From contig OY727095.1 in NCBI GenBank assembly GCA_963402885.1, positions 34,911,001 to 34,975,000 of the forward strand: a DNA stretch of 64,000 nt. Direction: 5' to 3'. Position numbers and translations under genes: made by a program. This document shows positions 11,198 through 21,964 of this stretch, one piece after another; position 1 is the first letter of the stretch; the number at the start of each line of letters is the position of its first letter. This DNA comes from Antedon bifida (lineage: Eukaryota; Echinodermata; Crinoidea; Comatulida; Antedonidae). A model generated the notes under the pieces. It saw only the letters and a list, made by a program, of their open reading frames with translations, had not been told where the DNA came from and made no database searches.

Positions 11198-13120
11198 GGT
11201 GGTCTTGATTCAATCACAAATGTACAAACAACCACAAGGTAGGCCTATGTAAGTTAGTTAGGCATATACATATTTTATATATGCAAAGTTGATGATAAAT
11301 AGACTATTAATGTGATACGTCAATTACATTTGTCAAAAAAAGAATGTTTGTCGATATTGTCCAATCAAGATCCTTCCATTTTGAGATGAACGAACATGTC
11401 TTCAAATCTCCTTTCAACGTTTCTTCATAATTATATTTCCGTCGAATTGAAATAATTAATAAAATATTAGCTTCCTAGTATAATCTACCACCAAAAATCA
11501 AAAATATATATTTAGCAGACTAGGCACACAGTCATCTCATGATTCGTGTTTACTCCACAAAACATGTAAGAATTCAGCAACCAATTGGAACCAATGTTTC
11601 TTAGCACCATAGCAACCAACTTCGACGGGGATAGATCGGAATTAAAACTGTTTTTAAAATGCCTTAACTAAAGGCGCTAGTCATAAATTACAAGACTATT
11701 TTATGTCAAAAGGCATGTATTACTTTGTTTAAGGTCGGAGCATCAGAGAGAAGTTGAGCAGTGATAAACGAGTGTTCAGAGAGATGTATTTGACTTAACA
11801 CCGCATGTTATGTGCTCACAGGTGGTAGTATAACTTTTACCTTCTCATAATAATCTTATAATTACACATATTCTTCGAAGAAACTCGTTAATATGCTACA
11901 GCAATTCAATATTATTGGGCATTATTTCAAACTTTGAAAGACCACTATATCGGGATGTCGATGACACAGATTTTGATTAGAATTTTATAAATACACCAAT
12001 GACAAAACGACAAAAATACTTTTTAATAAACCTCAAAGTTTAAATGTCAGATATTAATATTGGTCATATCATATTACTTGACAAGTTACGGATATTTTTG
12101 GGAGATTTATTGTCCTTTGTGAATTTGGAAAAAGGGAAGTGATTTTATAATAATGTGAAATGGAAAATATATCAAAATAGACGTACCACAAACCTATAAA
12201 AATACTTTGTATCAAAAAATGTCTGCTTTTGGAAAATGTTACGTACATAGGACTATTCTGAAGAAAAGATTGTGTTTAACGGTGTTCTTACAATGATATC
12301 CAGTATAGATTTATTTATTTAAATTAAAACAACATTTGTCATGTTCTAAACAATATTTATGTTATTTTTCATGTTTCCTTCTTCATGTTTCTCTAATATA
12401 AAATGTAATATTAATTTACAGAGTTACAATGTATACCATTCCTCGCGTCAAATCAATTTTAATTTATACTACAAAGAGACATAAGGTCACTGGCGGTATA
12501 TATAATACCTACTAATGTTTTCTTAATGTGATCAATCATGTCTTCAGCAAATGTTTTAGTAACATTATCCTCCCAAATATCACAGGTTATTTTAATAATT
12601 TTATGACTTTGTTTAAATATTTCGTCGAGTAAAACTTAAAGCGTCATTATACTGATTTGGATACAGGTACGTGACAGAATGTAAATAGTTGAACATTAAT
12701 GTTATTGTTGCAATACTACGTCAGATCTCATCTGCTATAAATAACATACTCTCGAGATCACATAGTCTATGTCGTCGACTGCAGCATGGGACAAGATGTG
12801 TTGCTTTATGACTTTAGTGACGACTTTAACCCGTAACCACATCTTTCAATGTATTTTTATTTTATATCATTTATTTTATGGGTTTTCTTTGGATTCAAAT
12901 ATAAATGAAAGGAATGTCATATTTTAAATCTATAATAGTGGTTCATATAACCTTTTAAAACTGACAACATTACGGTACATTATCATTTAAGTCAATTTTA
13001 TTCACAGTAGTTCCACCATTTGTGAAAATGTGCAACATCGGTGCCAATATTGATTTTTACGTCACTTTAAATTCAATTTACTAAATAAATCCACAAGATG
13101 AAACATAATAAATTAAGAAT
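11198..13120. other. Gene-free stretch between the GPCR and the palindrome
   Basis: AT-rich sequence 5' of the amine receptor, which must contain that gene's promoter and possibly non-coding 5' exons. I see no coding exon, no clear repeat array and no recognisable motif cluster. Confidence 0.4.
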
Positions 13121-13827
13121 TAGTAGAAAGAAAGGTACTTCAGCCCAGCCCAAAATGAATTTTCCTGATTACGTAATATCCGCCAGGTGTTTTTATAACA
13201 ATGGTTAACAATGGGTATAGTTTAAGACAATAGAGAATATCATTTCACACAATGGTTAACAATGGGAATAGTATAAGACAATAGGTTAAGGAAGTTAAAG
13301 ATTGTTGTAAGATTTGAATTAGTCATGTACTTGGCGGTAATTTTAAAAAGGGTGTACAATAACAGATGCACCTGGTTTAATTAAATCAACGTAACAAAAT
13401 AAGTTATTTGATCCGGGTATTATAACAATGACTAAAACAAAAAGATGAGAATGAATGAAGTTAAATATTGGTGATTTCATATGAATGAAGTTAAATAATA
13501 AGTATGTCTTGATTGAACTTTACCGACAGGTAATTAATCATCTTCCGGATTTGTTAACAAAGGGGAAGAAATTGAAAAGCAGTGACTCGGGGGGTGTTTG
13601 ACATATTAAAGTTTAATGTGTGCCGTTATGATGTTTAGTTTTATTTTCATTTAAATTGGTTACGTTTACGAAAAGATTTCTTTGTTTCCTTTTAAAATAA
13701 AACAAAAGGTGGGTAAAGAGGGACGCTACTGACATCATGTATAAATTATTTTAGTGTGTATAAATATATGGGTAAATTGTGTATAATGTTGTAGTCAAAA
13801 TAGACATTTCAGTAGAGCTCTACCAGA

Positions 13828-15226
13828 ATGAATGCCTATAAACCAACAGTTGGTTTCACTCATTCCAAAAGAAAATCCACAGAATGCAACGTACCTTCTG
13901 AAAAGGTAAAGGATGACTACACAAAGGAACCAACAGAGGCACGTAAAAGTAATGAAATAGATTTCACTCGGAAGCTAATCAAATCAGATAAGCAGCAGAT
14001 GATTTCCCCATATTTTAAGTTTCCAGTGCACAAAATATCGAGAGAAAATTTAGATTGTGATTACATTCAACTTCTTGATAAAAGCTCAGCTGATACTTTG
14101 TATAAACAATGTGAGGAAGAGATTGAATATTTTACAGGTGATCTTGCAAAGGTGAAAGTGTTTGGTAGATGGTTTAATATACCTAGAAAACAGGTTAGTT
14201 TCTCTTTATTTTTTCTTCATGGTTTCATGACGTTAATGTAGGCTACATACTATTACGTTTAAAAAGATGCATTTTTACATTTTAATTACCGGCCTACCGC
14301 ACTGTTTTCGTTTTATGCAACAGAATAACAGTTAACCAAGCCTACAGCACTGTTTTCGTTTTATGCAGCAGAATATTAACAGTTAACCAGAATCCAACTG
14401 ATTATAATTGTATATACATAAGAGAAACATTTTTAATAGTATCTTTCAACTCTGACAGGTTTCTTATGGTGATACGGGTTTAACATACACATATTCAGGC
14501 AATATAGTGCCAGCCTTGCCATGGCCACCGTTCCTGAAAGATCTTCGAGATTATTTGAAAGAAGTCACAGGGTTCTACTTCAATTTTGTTTTGGTTAACA
14601 GGTACATATTTATTATATATCTATATATGTTTATATTTGTTATAATTAAATAATGCAAAGCTTCCTTATGGCTACATTGTTTATACATTTTGTACATTTG
14701 ATTTATTCTCAATTTTACTCTCAAGATTGTATAATTGAACAATATCAGTAATCAGTCTTTTCGTCATCTATTAGAATCTCTCACTTTTTTTATCTGCACA
14801 AAACTGTGTTTAATTATGTTGTATGGTTTATTGTTTTTATACTAAAAAGTTAAGTGCAAAAAGGATATTTATTTTCTAGCTTAAATTACAGTACAATTTT
14901 TTTATTTTAATTTATGTTTCTTTACTAGATATGCAGACGGTAATGATTCTATTGGTGAACATAAAGACGATGAGAAAGATATCAATAAATTTAGTTCAAT
15001 TGCGTCCATTTCATTAGGTCAAACACGATTGTTTAGATTTCGCCATGGTGCTACACGTGGAATGAGACACAAAAGAAGTATTGAACCAGTAAATGTTGAT
15101 CTTAAACACGGTAGCTTACTATTGATGAATTATCCAACTAACGAGTATTGGTACCATTCGCTGCCTAAAAAACCATCCATCAAACTACCAAGAATAAATC
15201 TGACATTTAGAGATATTAAAAGATGA
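13828..15226 (+). CDS. ALKBH2: ALKBH2-like DNA dioxygenase, left-arm copy
   Basis: Fe(II)/2-oxoglutarate dioxygenase that in this family directly reverses N1-methyladenine, N3-methylcytosine and etheno damage in nuclear DNA. Exons 13828-14193, 14459-14601 and 14929-15226 join in frame to 268 residues (human 261). Landmarks: FGRWFNIPRKQVSYGDTGLTY (family KxxxPRKQxxYGD-type block), LPWPPFL, NFVLVNRYADG, iron ligands HxD in IGEHKDDE, the third ligand His in WYHSLP, and 2-oxoglutarate-binding arginines in PRINLTFR. The N-terminal 85 residues are charged and poorly conserved. It reads toward the palindrome centre and converges on the Bcl-2-like gene. Introns show that it is a chromosomal gene rather than a retrocopy. 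The right-arm copy is identical in translation. Confidence 0.93.
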
Positions 15227-15507
15227 GAAAAGGTCAGGATTACTTTAGAACGCAAATCTTATTAGCAACAATTCATGAACAATTGTTCTAAATGTAATAG
15301 TTACATGTATTTGTGTTTTATCAAAATGTAATGGTTACCTAGCATACATTATTATTGGCGGCTGTCAAAAAACTATTTTTAACAATTCATTTCTTGTATC
15401 TTCCTTTTTTATTTATTGTAAAAAATTTTGAAATAATTAGTAGCATGGTACAAGGAATCGGCCCTGGAAAAAATAACAACAACTAATTTAATTCTTCTTT
15501 TTCTGTT

Positions 15508-15793
15508 GAATTATTATTATTATGTTTGTGATGTGTATTGCAATAGATTTGTTTAATGAAATAAGTTAATTATGTTTTGACTTAATTTATGTCAGTGTAA
15601 ATTTGTAAAAGTAGTTTTCCTATTTTAATTCATGGTAAATTTATTTCTTGACTTAATTTAATTTGTTTTCTGTTCTGTTGAAGTATTATTATTATGTTTT
15701 GTAAAGTGTAGTGCAATAGAATGTGTATTGAAATAAATTTTGTTTTTTAACAGCAACAATAAAAATGAAATTTGATCTTTGCGTGTTATTTAA
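15508..15793 (+). repeat. Duplicated 3'-flank element downstream of ALKBH2 (left arm)
   Basis: The part 15681-15793 (TATTATTATTATG..., GCAATAGAATGTG, AAATAAA, GCAACAA, ATGAAATTTGATCTTTGCGT) matches the 3' flank of the acidic SIM gene (17960-18078, opposite orientation). A weaker partial copy of its first half lies at about 15508-15560. It contains AATAAA signals near 15731 and 15762, so it probably holds the polyadenylation region of ALKBH2. Confidence 0.75.
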
Positions 15794-16047
15794 CTCCTGT
15801 ATGATGTTTTTCTAATTTATTTATACCAAAAAAAAAAAAAAAAACAAGTTTTTGAATTTGTTAAATGTAATTGCAAAAACACAAATGAATGTGATTAAAA
15901 AATATTCTGTTTACTTTTTTTTTTTTTGTATTTGAAACAGTAGTATTTTTAACAGTAGTTATATTTTATATATAATAAGTGATATTACAAAAAAATAAAC
16001 ATACAAAATGTATAAAGCATAGACTTATTAAATTTAAATACAATTTC

Positions 16048-16053
16048 TTTATT
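16048..16053 (-). terminator. Poly(A) signal of left-arm Bcl-2-like gene
   Basis: AATAAA on the minus strand, about 310 nt after the stop codon of the Bcl-2-like gene; the mirror site is at 22855-22860. Confidence 0.5.
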
Positions 16054-16364
16054 TCAAAATGAATTTCATTTTCTACGTGTTTTCAATTTTAAATCTTTTA
16101 AGAAAGACACAATACGTACTGCTAAAAAAAAAAAAAAACGCACACAAAAGAAGACAAATTTGAGACGCACGGTATGTAACGACACTTTCAATAAGAAGGC
16201 ATATTATAAATGTATTTTTACCAAATTTATAAAGTAAATGGTTATTATTGAGAAATATACATTTTAGATAAATGATAACACATCTAAAATTAATTAGAGA
16301 GATCAATACAATATTGTGTTCATGATAATTTGTTTTGATGACTAGAGGAAACATCTGAAGAAAT

Positions 16365-16461
16365 TCAACGAAAAACAAGCGTTAACACCATACCAGTCAC
16401 TAAGAATGCTACTACTCTGAAAAAAACATCTCCCTTCCTACACAGAAACAAATTCTGAACG

Positions 16462-16498
<37 letters not shown>

Positions 16499-16944
16499 AG
16501 TAAACGAAACACGCGCATTATAAATAAAATGAATAATTTAAGAATATTAGTTAAACTACGCACGAACAAAAAACGAAACATACTAACCGATTCATCGTCA
16601 TTACAAAGTTCAAATAACGAAAACTTTTCCTTGAAAAATCCACAGGAGACACGTTTTACATTTTCTAACTGCAGTTCAGTGTCACATTGTGTCGCAACAC
16701 ATGTACATACAACGAGTCCTGTCACAAGTCTGCCGACATTTATTTTTCTATCGCTCATCATTTGTTCTAATACATAATACAGCGCTTCCGAAGAAATATC
16801 TTTACACAATTCTAACACATTAAAATTGTTTTCCAACTCTTTACAAGCACGAATAGTACTCTGGAGGATGGGTGAATCCAAAACAACTAACCCCGTCAAT
16901 TTATATTCAATGTATGCTAAAACCACTTCCTCTAAATCAACCAT
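16365..16944 (-). CDS. Compact Bcl-2-family protein, left-arm copy
   Basis: Predicted apoptosis regulator of the outer mitochondrial/ER membrane. Exons 16944-16588 and 16454-16365 (minus strand) join in phase 0 to 148 residues. The domain order fits a pro-survival Bcl-2 fold: BH4-like DLEEVVLAYIEYKL (residues 3-16; compare RELVVDFLSYKL), BH3-like LQSTIRACKELENNF (27-41), BH1-like INVGRLVTGLVVCTCVAT (68-85), BH2-like GFFKEKFSLFELC (102-114), and a C-terminal hydrophobic anchor VVAFLVTGMVLTLVF (133-147). The usual long loop between BH4 and BH3 is almost absent. The intron has a 35-nt A/T tract as its polypyrimidine region. The start is the ATG at 16944; the longer open frame to 16983 begins without ATG. 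The acidic BH3 residue (G-D) is replaced by K-E. Confidence 0.78.
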
Positions 16945-17153
16945 AACGCTCGACAAACAATTGATAATGGATGTAATGGTCAAGAAAGTTACAACTTAAA
17001 ACATTTATTTTTGTTTTTTAAAAAGAAGTTGTAACATAGAAACTAATTTTGTCAGGAAATGTATTTTTATCATTTATGTGGTTTATTTGTGTTTAGAAAG
17101 TTACAACATTAACATTTAATTTGGTCAAAAATGTGAATATACGGAGCCGATAT

Positions 17154-17628
17154 TCAGTGTCACATTGTGTCGCAACACATGTACATACAACGAGTCCTGT
17201 CACAAGTCTGCCGACATTTATTTTTCTGTCGCTCATCATTTGTTCTAATACATAATACAGCGCTTCCGAAGAAATATCTTTACACAATTCTAACACATTA
17301 AAATTGTTTTCCAACTCTTTACAAGCACGAATAGTACTCTGGAGGATGGGGTGAATCCAAAACAACTAACCCCGTCAATTTATATTCAATGTATGCTAAA
17401 ACCACTTCCTCTAAATCAACCATAACGCTCGACAAACAATTGATAATGGATGTAATGGTCAAGAAAGTTACAACTTAAAACATTTATTTTTGTTTTTTAA
17501 AAAGAAGTTGTAACATAGAAACTAATTTTGTCAGGAAATGTATTTTTATCATTTATGTGGTTTATTTGTGTTTAGAAAGTTACAACATTAACATTTAATT
17601 TGGTCAAAAATGTGAATATACGGAGCCG
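17154..17628 (-). pseudogene. Frameshifted partial copy of the Bcl-2-like exon 1 (left arm)
   Basis: A tandem duplication with a period of about 479 bp repeats the 5' flank and the first 90 codons of the Bcl-2-like gene. The copy (ATG at 17423) has one extra C after GATTCACCC, which shifts the frame and stops translation about 12 codons later. The same lesion is in the right arm, so it predates the palindrome or was copied between arms. Confidence 0.85.
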
Positions 17629-17959
17629 ATTGTAATTTTTAATCCTTAGTATAGTGAGAGATTTTATAAACAAAAAAAGAGCGAACGGAAATTAATGATT
17701 GCAGATTAGACATATAGAAATGGATTGAAATTGGAAATCCACATGATCAAAGAAAAGAAACCCATTGTTTCGACAGAAGCTAATGACATTTACAAAGGAT
17801 GACACAGTTTGAATAGAGTAATTACCGTATAACATAATTAAATTTTACACCACCAATACTACCGGGGTGTTTAGGATCGTAATATACTTTTCTTAAGTAC
17901 TCATCCATACTCATTACCCTCAATCACCCAAATGAAAACTTAATAAATAAATCAAATAC

Positions 17960-18078
17960 TTAAATAACACGCAAAGATCAAATTTCATTTTCGTTGTTGC
18001 TTTTAAAAGAAAAAACACAACCTTTATTTTAACACACATTCTATTTCAATATATTTTACAACCATAATAATAATAAAC
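17960..18078 (-). repeat. 3'-flank element shared with ALKBH2 (left arm, SIM gene side)
   Basis: Minus-strand counterpart of 15681-15793. It has the same order of words (ATTATTATTATGG, GAAATAGAATGTGT, AAATAAA, AGCAACAA, ATGAAATTTGATCTTTGCGT, GTTATTTAA) with scattered substitutions. It lies just downstream of the SIM gene stop and contains its AATAAA, so it is probably its poly(A) region. Confidence 0.8.
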
Positions 18079-18166
18079 TTTACCGAAAAGAAATAAGAAT
18101 TATAAAAATTTATAACATTAATTAAAAAAAAAAAAAGTGTTAAGATAATATTTAAATTTGTACAAA

Positions 18167-18898
18167 TTACAATTGGTTAAGAATCTTATTAAAAAGTTCT
18201 GAATCATTTGTAATCAACTTTATGGCTTTATCGAACGCATCAACATTGATACAACGTAAATGAAAGTAGTTTAGCGCCCATTCAAAATGGGTAGCGCTAT
18301 TGTCCACAAGTTTCAATGCCAGAATTGGTCGAAAAAATGTTAGCAGTTGTTCATATCTTGAGCCGTGAAAGTTATAACGTTCAACCATGTCATTCAGAAT
18401 GAATATAAATTCTTCTATGAAAACCTTCTCAATTGTTCTCATTATTTCATTGTACTCAAGTTCGGTAGTTTCTTTCTTAATCTCCACCTCCAGCACAGGG
18501 TTCAGGTACTCTTCTGTAAACACCTCATCTTCTACCTCATCTTCTACATCGGCTTTTCTTGCCAGAAATAGGTGGTAGTCACCTACCGATGACGTGTCGT
18601 CATATACAATTCTCTCCTCTTCAGAAATTATTCTCGATCTATAATGTTCGTCTTCTTCAGTATTAGATATATTATTTAAATCAACGTTCATTGGAGGTGG
18701 GGGTTGAATCGCCAGTAAACACGTCATATCCCCGGCCATCTCTTCCCTCATCTCTTCCTCCTCCTCTGCTGTAAAATAGGCACCAGTCATAGCTAGTATG
18801 TCTTCGTCTTCAAATTCTGAATCACTGCTTATATATATAACTTCTTCTTCGACATCAGAGTCCATAGTAAGATCAATGATTTCAATCACAGAACCCAT
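18167..18898 (-). CDS. Acidic orphan protein with two SUMO-interaction-like motifs, left-arm copy
   Basis: A 243-residue single-exon frame from ATG 18898. I do not recognise the family. Visible features: VIEIIDLT (4-11) and VIYISSDSE (20-28), two hydrophobic cores followed by acidic/serine stretches as in tandem SUMO-interaction motifs; a long Asp/Glu-rich, probably disordered region to about residue 145, with a PPPPM patch near 69; then a predicted helical C-terminal domain of about 95 residues (EIMRTIEKVFIEEFIFILND, YEQLLTFFRPILALKL, WALNYFHLRCINVDAFDKA). There is no signal peptide or membrane segment, so a nuclear protein is likely. Its codon pattern stays open and AT-rich like its neighbours. 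The gene reads outward from the palindrome centre and has a mirror copy at 20011. The SIM reading is inference from motif shape. Confidence 0.7.
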   Translation of the reverse strand: MGSVIEIIDLTMDSDVEEEVIYISSDSEFEDEDILAMTGAYFTAEEEEEMREEMAGDMTCLLAIQPPPPMNVDLNNISNTEEDEHYRSRIISEEERIVYDDTSSVGDYHLFLARKADVEDEVEDEVFTEEYLNPVLEVEIKKETTELEYNEIMRTIEKVFIEEFIFILNDMVERYNFHGSRYEQLLTFFRPILALKLVDNSATHFEWALNYFHLRCINVDAFDKAIKLITNDSELFNKILNQL

Positions 18899-19303
18899 AA
18901 GTAACTAGTTGTTGGTTTTTTTGGTCTGTCTTGTCGAGCTCTGTAGCGTTGTAGAATGATGTAAATATTACAAAATAATCGAGAGTTATATACAGTGAAA
19001 AGCGCTGTGTTCCTTTTGTTTCATTAAGTAGCTTCCCCAATGTCATTGAATTTAAATCATCATTCCGTTTTTCCAAAAGATTGCATTGTAATTACGGGAA
19101 CTGTTTTAACCAATCGTAATTGTCATTCTGGTAACTTTTTTTGGTCCGTGATTCTAGAAACTTAAAAATGAGTACTAATAGATAAGTTCAGCGTTCAAGT
19201 GATCATCTTACTTAAAAATATATAAATAAAAATAATTATAACTTAAACTAATAACTAACTACTGAACTAATTTACTTGAATTTAAAATCCTAAGAATAAG
19301 TAA

Positions 19304-19339
<36 letters not shown>

Positions 19340-20010
19340 ACATCTAACGACAGAATTCATTTTTTAAAAACATGCACAGGTGTTTTCAGTTGTAAATTTG
19401 TTTAATTATGAACAGAGAAAAATAAATTTATTTATATCACCGCGACAATAAAATAAAATAAATACAGAAGTGGTTATCGCGGTGATATAAATAAATTTAT
19501 TTTTCTCTGTTCATAATTAAACAAATTTACAACTGAAAACACCTGTGCATGTTTTTAAAAAATGAATTCTGTCGTTAGATGTTAATTTTTTTTTTTTTTT
19601 TTTTTTTACTTATTCTTAGGATTTTAAATTCAAGTAAATTAGTTCAGTAGTTAGTTATTAGTTTAAGTTATAATTATTTTTATTTATATATTTTTAAGTA
19701 AGATGATCACTTGAACGCTGAACTTATCTATTAGTACTCATTTTTAAGTTTCTAGAATCACGGACCAAAAAAAGTTACCAGAATGACAATTACGATTGGT
19801 TAAAACAGTTCCCGTAATTACAATGCAATCTTTTGGAAAAACGGAATGATGATTTAAATTCAATGACATTGGGGAAGCTACTTAATGAAACAAAAGGAAC
19901 ACAGCGCTTTTCACTGTATATAACTCTCGATTATTTTGTAATATTTACATCATTCTACAACGCTACAGAGCTCGACAAGACAGACCAAAAAAACCAACAA
20001 CTAGTTACTT
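18899..20010. promoter_or_regulatory. Central divergent promoter region with palindrome axis
   Basis: The two SIM genes start at 18898 (minus) and 20011 (plus), back to back across 1.1 kb. Both promoters must lie in the inverted repeat itself. The axis is at 19445-19477. Each side has a long A/T tract of different length (32 and 22). No TATA box was assigned. Confidence 0.5.
19445..19477. other. 33-nt asymmetric spacer at the palindrome centre
   Basis: CGCG at 19441-19444 pairs with CGCG at 19478-19481. Between them lie 33 unpaired bases, starting ACAATAAAATAAAATAAATA and ending GTGGTTAT. The spacer is not the hairpin adapter sequence of long-read libraries as I know it. Confidence 0.9.
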
Positions 20011-20742
20011 ATGGGTTCTGTGATTGAAATCATTGATCTTACTATGGACTCTGATGTCGAAGAAGAAGTTATATATATAAGCAGTGATTCAGAATTTGAA
20101 GACGAAGACATACTAGCTATGACTGGTGCCTATTTTACAGCAGAGGAGGAGGAAGAGATGAGGGAAGAGATGGCCGGGGATATGACGTGTTTACTGGCGA
20201 TTCAACCCCCACCTCCAATGAACGTTGATTTAAATAATATATCTAATACTGAAGAAGACGAACATTATAGATCGAGAATAATTTCTGAAGAGGAGAGAAT
20301 TGTATATGACGACACGTCATCGGTAGGTGACTACCACCTATTTCTGGCAAGAAAAGCCGATGTAGAAGATGAGGTAGAAGATGAGGTGTTTACAGAAGAG
20401 TACCTGAACCCTGTGCTGGAGGTGGAGATTAAGAAAGAAACTACCGAACTTGAGTACAATGAAATAATGAGAACAATTGAGAAGGTTTTCATAGAAGAAT
20501 TTATATTCATTCTGAATGACATGGTTGAACGTTATAACTTTCACGGCTCAAGATATGAACAACTGCTAACATTTTTTCGACCAATTCTGGCATTGAAACT
20601 TGTGGACAATAGCGCTACCCATTTTGAATGGGCGCTAAACTACTTTCATTTACGTTGTATCAATGTTGATGCGTTCGATAAAGCCATAAAGTTGATTACA
20701 AATGATTCAGAACTTTTTAATAAGATTCTTAACCAATTGTAA
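20011..20742 (+). CDS. Acidic orphan protein with two SUMO-interaction-like motifs, right-arm copy
   Basis: Mirror copy of 18167-18898 with identical translation (243 residues). The start ATG follows TTACTTATGG; upstream sequence is the shared central region. The stop at 20742 is followed by AATAAA at 20881-20886 within the shared 3'-flank element. The intact frame in both copies suggests either selection or a very young duplication. The function is unknown; the N-terminal IEIIDLT and VIYISSDSE motifs point to binding SUMO or a SUMO-modified partner, and the helical C-terminal domain is unassigned. Confidence 0.7.
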   Translation: MGSVIEIIDLTMDSDVEEEVIYISSDSEFEDEDILAMTGAYFTAEEEEEMREEMAGDMTCLLAIQPPPPMNVDLNNISNTEEDEHYRSRIISEEERIVYDDTSSVGDYHLFLARKADVEDEVEDEVFTEEYLNPVLEVEIKKETTELEYNEIMRTIEKVFIEEFIFILNDMVERYNFHGSRYEQLLTFFRPILALKLVDNSATHFEWALNYFHLRCINVDAFDKAIKLITNDSELFNKILNQL

Positions 20743-20830
20743 TTTGTACAAATTTAAATATTATCTTAACACTTTTTTTTTTTTTAATTAATGTTATAAA
20801 TTTTTATAATTCTTATTTCTTTTCGGTAAA

Positions 20831-20949
20831 GTTTATTATTATTATGGTTGTAAAATATATTGAAATAGAATGTGTGTTAAAATAAAGGTTGTGTTTTTTC
20901 TTTTAAAAGCAACAACGAAAATGAAATTTGATCTTTGCGTGTTATTTAA
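20831..20949 (+). repeat. 3'-flank element, right arm, SIM gene side
   Basis: Mirror of 17960-18078. It contains AATAAA at 20881 and the block ATGAAATTTGATCTTTGCGT near 20921-20940. Confidence 0.8.
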
Positions 20950-21280
20950 GTATTTGATTTATTTATTAAGTTTTCATTTGGGTGATTGAGGGTAATGAGT
21001 ATGGATGAGTACTTAAGAAAAGTATATTACGATCCTAAACACCCCGGTAGTATTGGTGGTGTAAAATTTAATTATGTTATACGGTAATTACTCTATTCAA
21101 ACTGTGTCATCCTTTGTAAATGTCATTAGCTTCTGTCGAAACAATGGGTTTCTTTTCTTTGATCATGTGGATTTCCAATTTCAATCCATTTCTATATGTC
21201 TAATCTGCAATCATTAATTTCCGTTCGCTCTTTTTTTGTTTATAAAATCTCTCACTATACTAAGGATTAAAAATTACAAT

Positions 21281-21755
21281 CGGCTCCGTATATTCACATT
21301 TTTGACCAAATTAAATGTTAATGTTGTAACTTTCTAAACACAAATAAACCACATAAATGATAAAAATACATTTCCTGACAAAATTAGTTTCTATGTTACA
21401 ACTTCTTTTTAAAAAACAAAAATAAATGTTTTAAGTTGTAACTTTCTTGACCATTACATCCATTATCAATTGTTTGTCGAGCGTTATGGTTGATTTAGAG
21501 GAAGTGGTTTTAGCATACATTGAATATAAATTGACGGGGTTAGTTGTTTTGGATTCACCCCATCCTCCAGAGTACTATTCGTGCTTGTAAAGAGTTGGAA
21601 AACAATTTTAATGTGTTAGAATTGTGTAAAGATATTTCTTCGGAAGCGCTGTATTATGTATTAGAACAAATGATGAGCGACAGAAAAATAAATGTCGGCA
21701 GACTTGTGACAGGACTCGTTGTATGTACATGTGTTGCGACACAATGTGACACTGA
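21281..21755 (+). pseudogene. Frameshifted partial copy of the Bcl-2-like exon 1 (right arm)
   Basis: Mirror of 17154-17628. ATG at 21486, then MVDLEEVVLAYIEYKLTG as in the intact gene, one extra C after GATTCACCC, and a stop soon after. The duplication ends at GACACTGAA, where the second copy continues into the intact exon. One silent change (GAC against GAT) distinguishes it from the intact copy. Confidence 0.85.
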
Positions 21756-21964
21756 ATATCGGCTCCGTATATTCACATTTTTGACCAAATTAAATGTTAA
21801 TGTTGTAACTTTCTAAACACAAATAAACCACATAAATGATAAAAATACATTTCCTGACAAAATTAGTTTCTATGTTACAACTTCTTTTTAAAAAACAAAA
21901 ATAAATGTTTTAAGTTGTAACTTTCTTGACCATTACATCCATTATCAATTGTTTGTCGAGCGTT

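Noticed and set aside
19445..19477. Missed long-read hairpin adapter at the palindrome axis
   Set aside because: The 33-nt spacer does not look like the adapter sequence I know; an assembly fold-back of another kind remains possible.
19833..20027. 64-codon frame overlapping the SIM gene start (mirror at 18882-19076)
   Set aside because: It starts at TTG rather than ATG and overlaps the promoter/5' UTR of the SIM gene.
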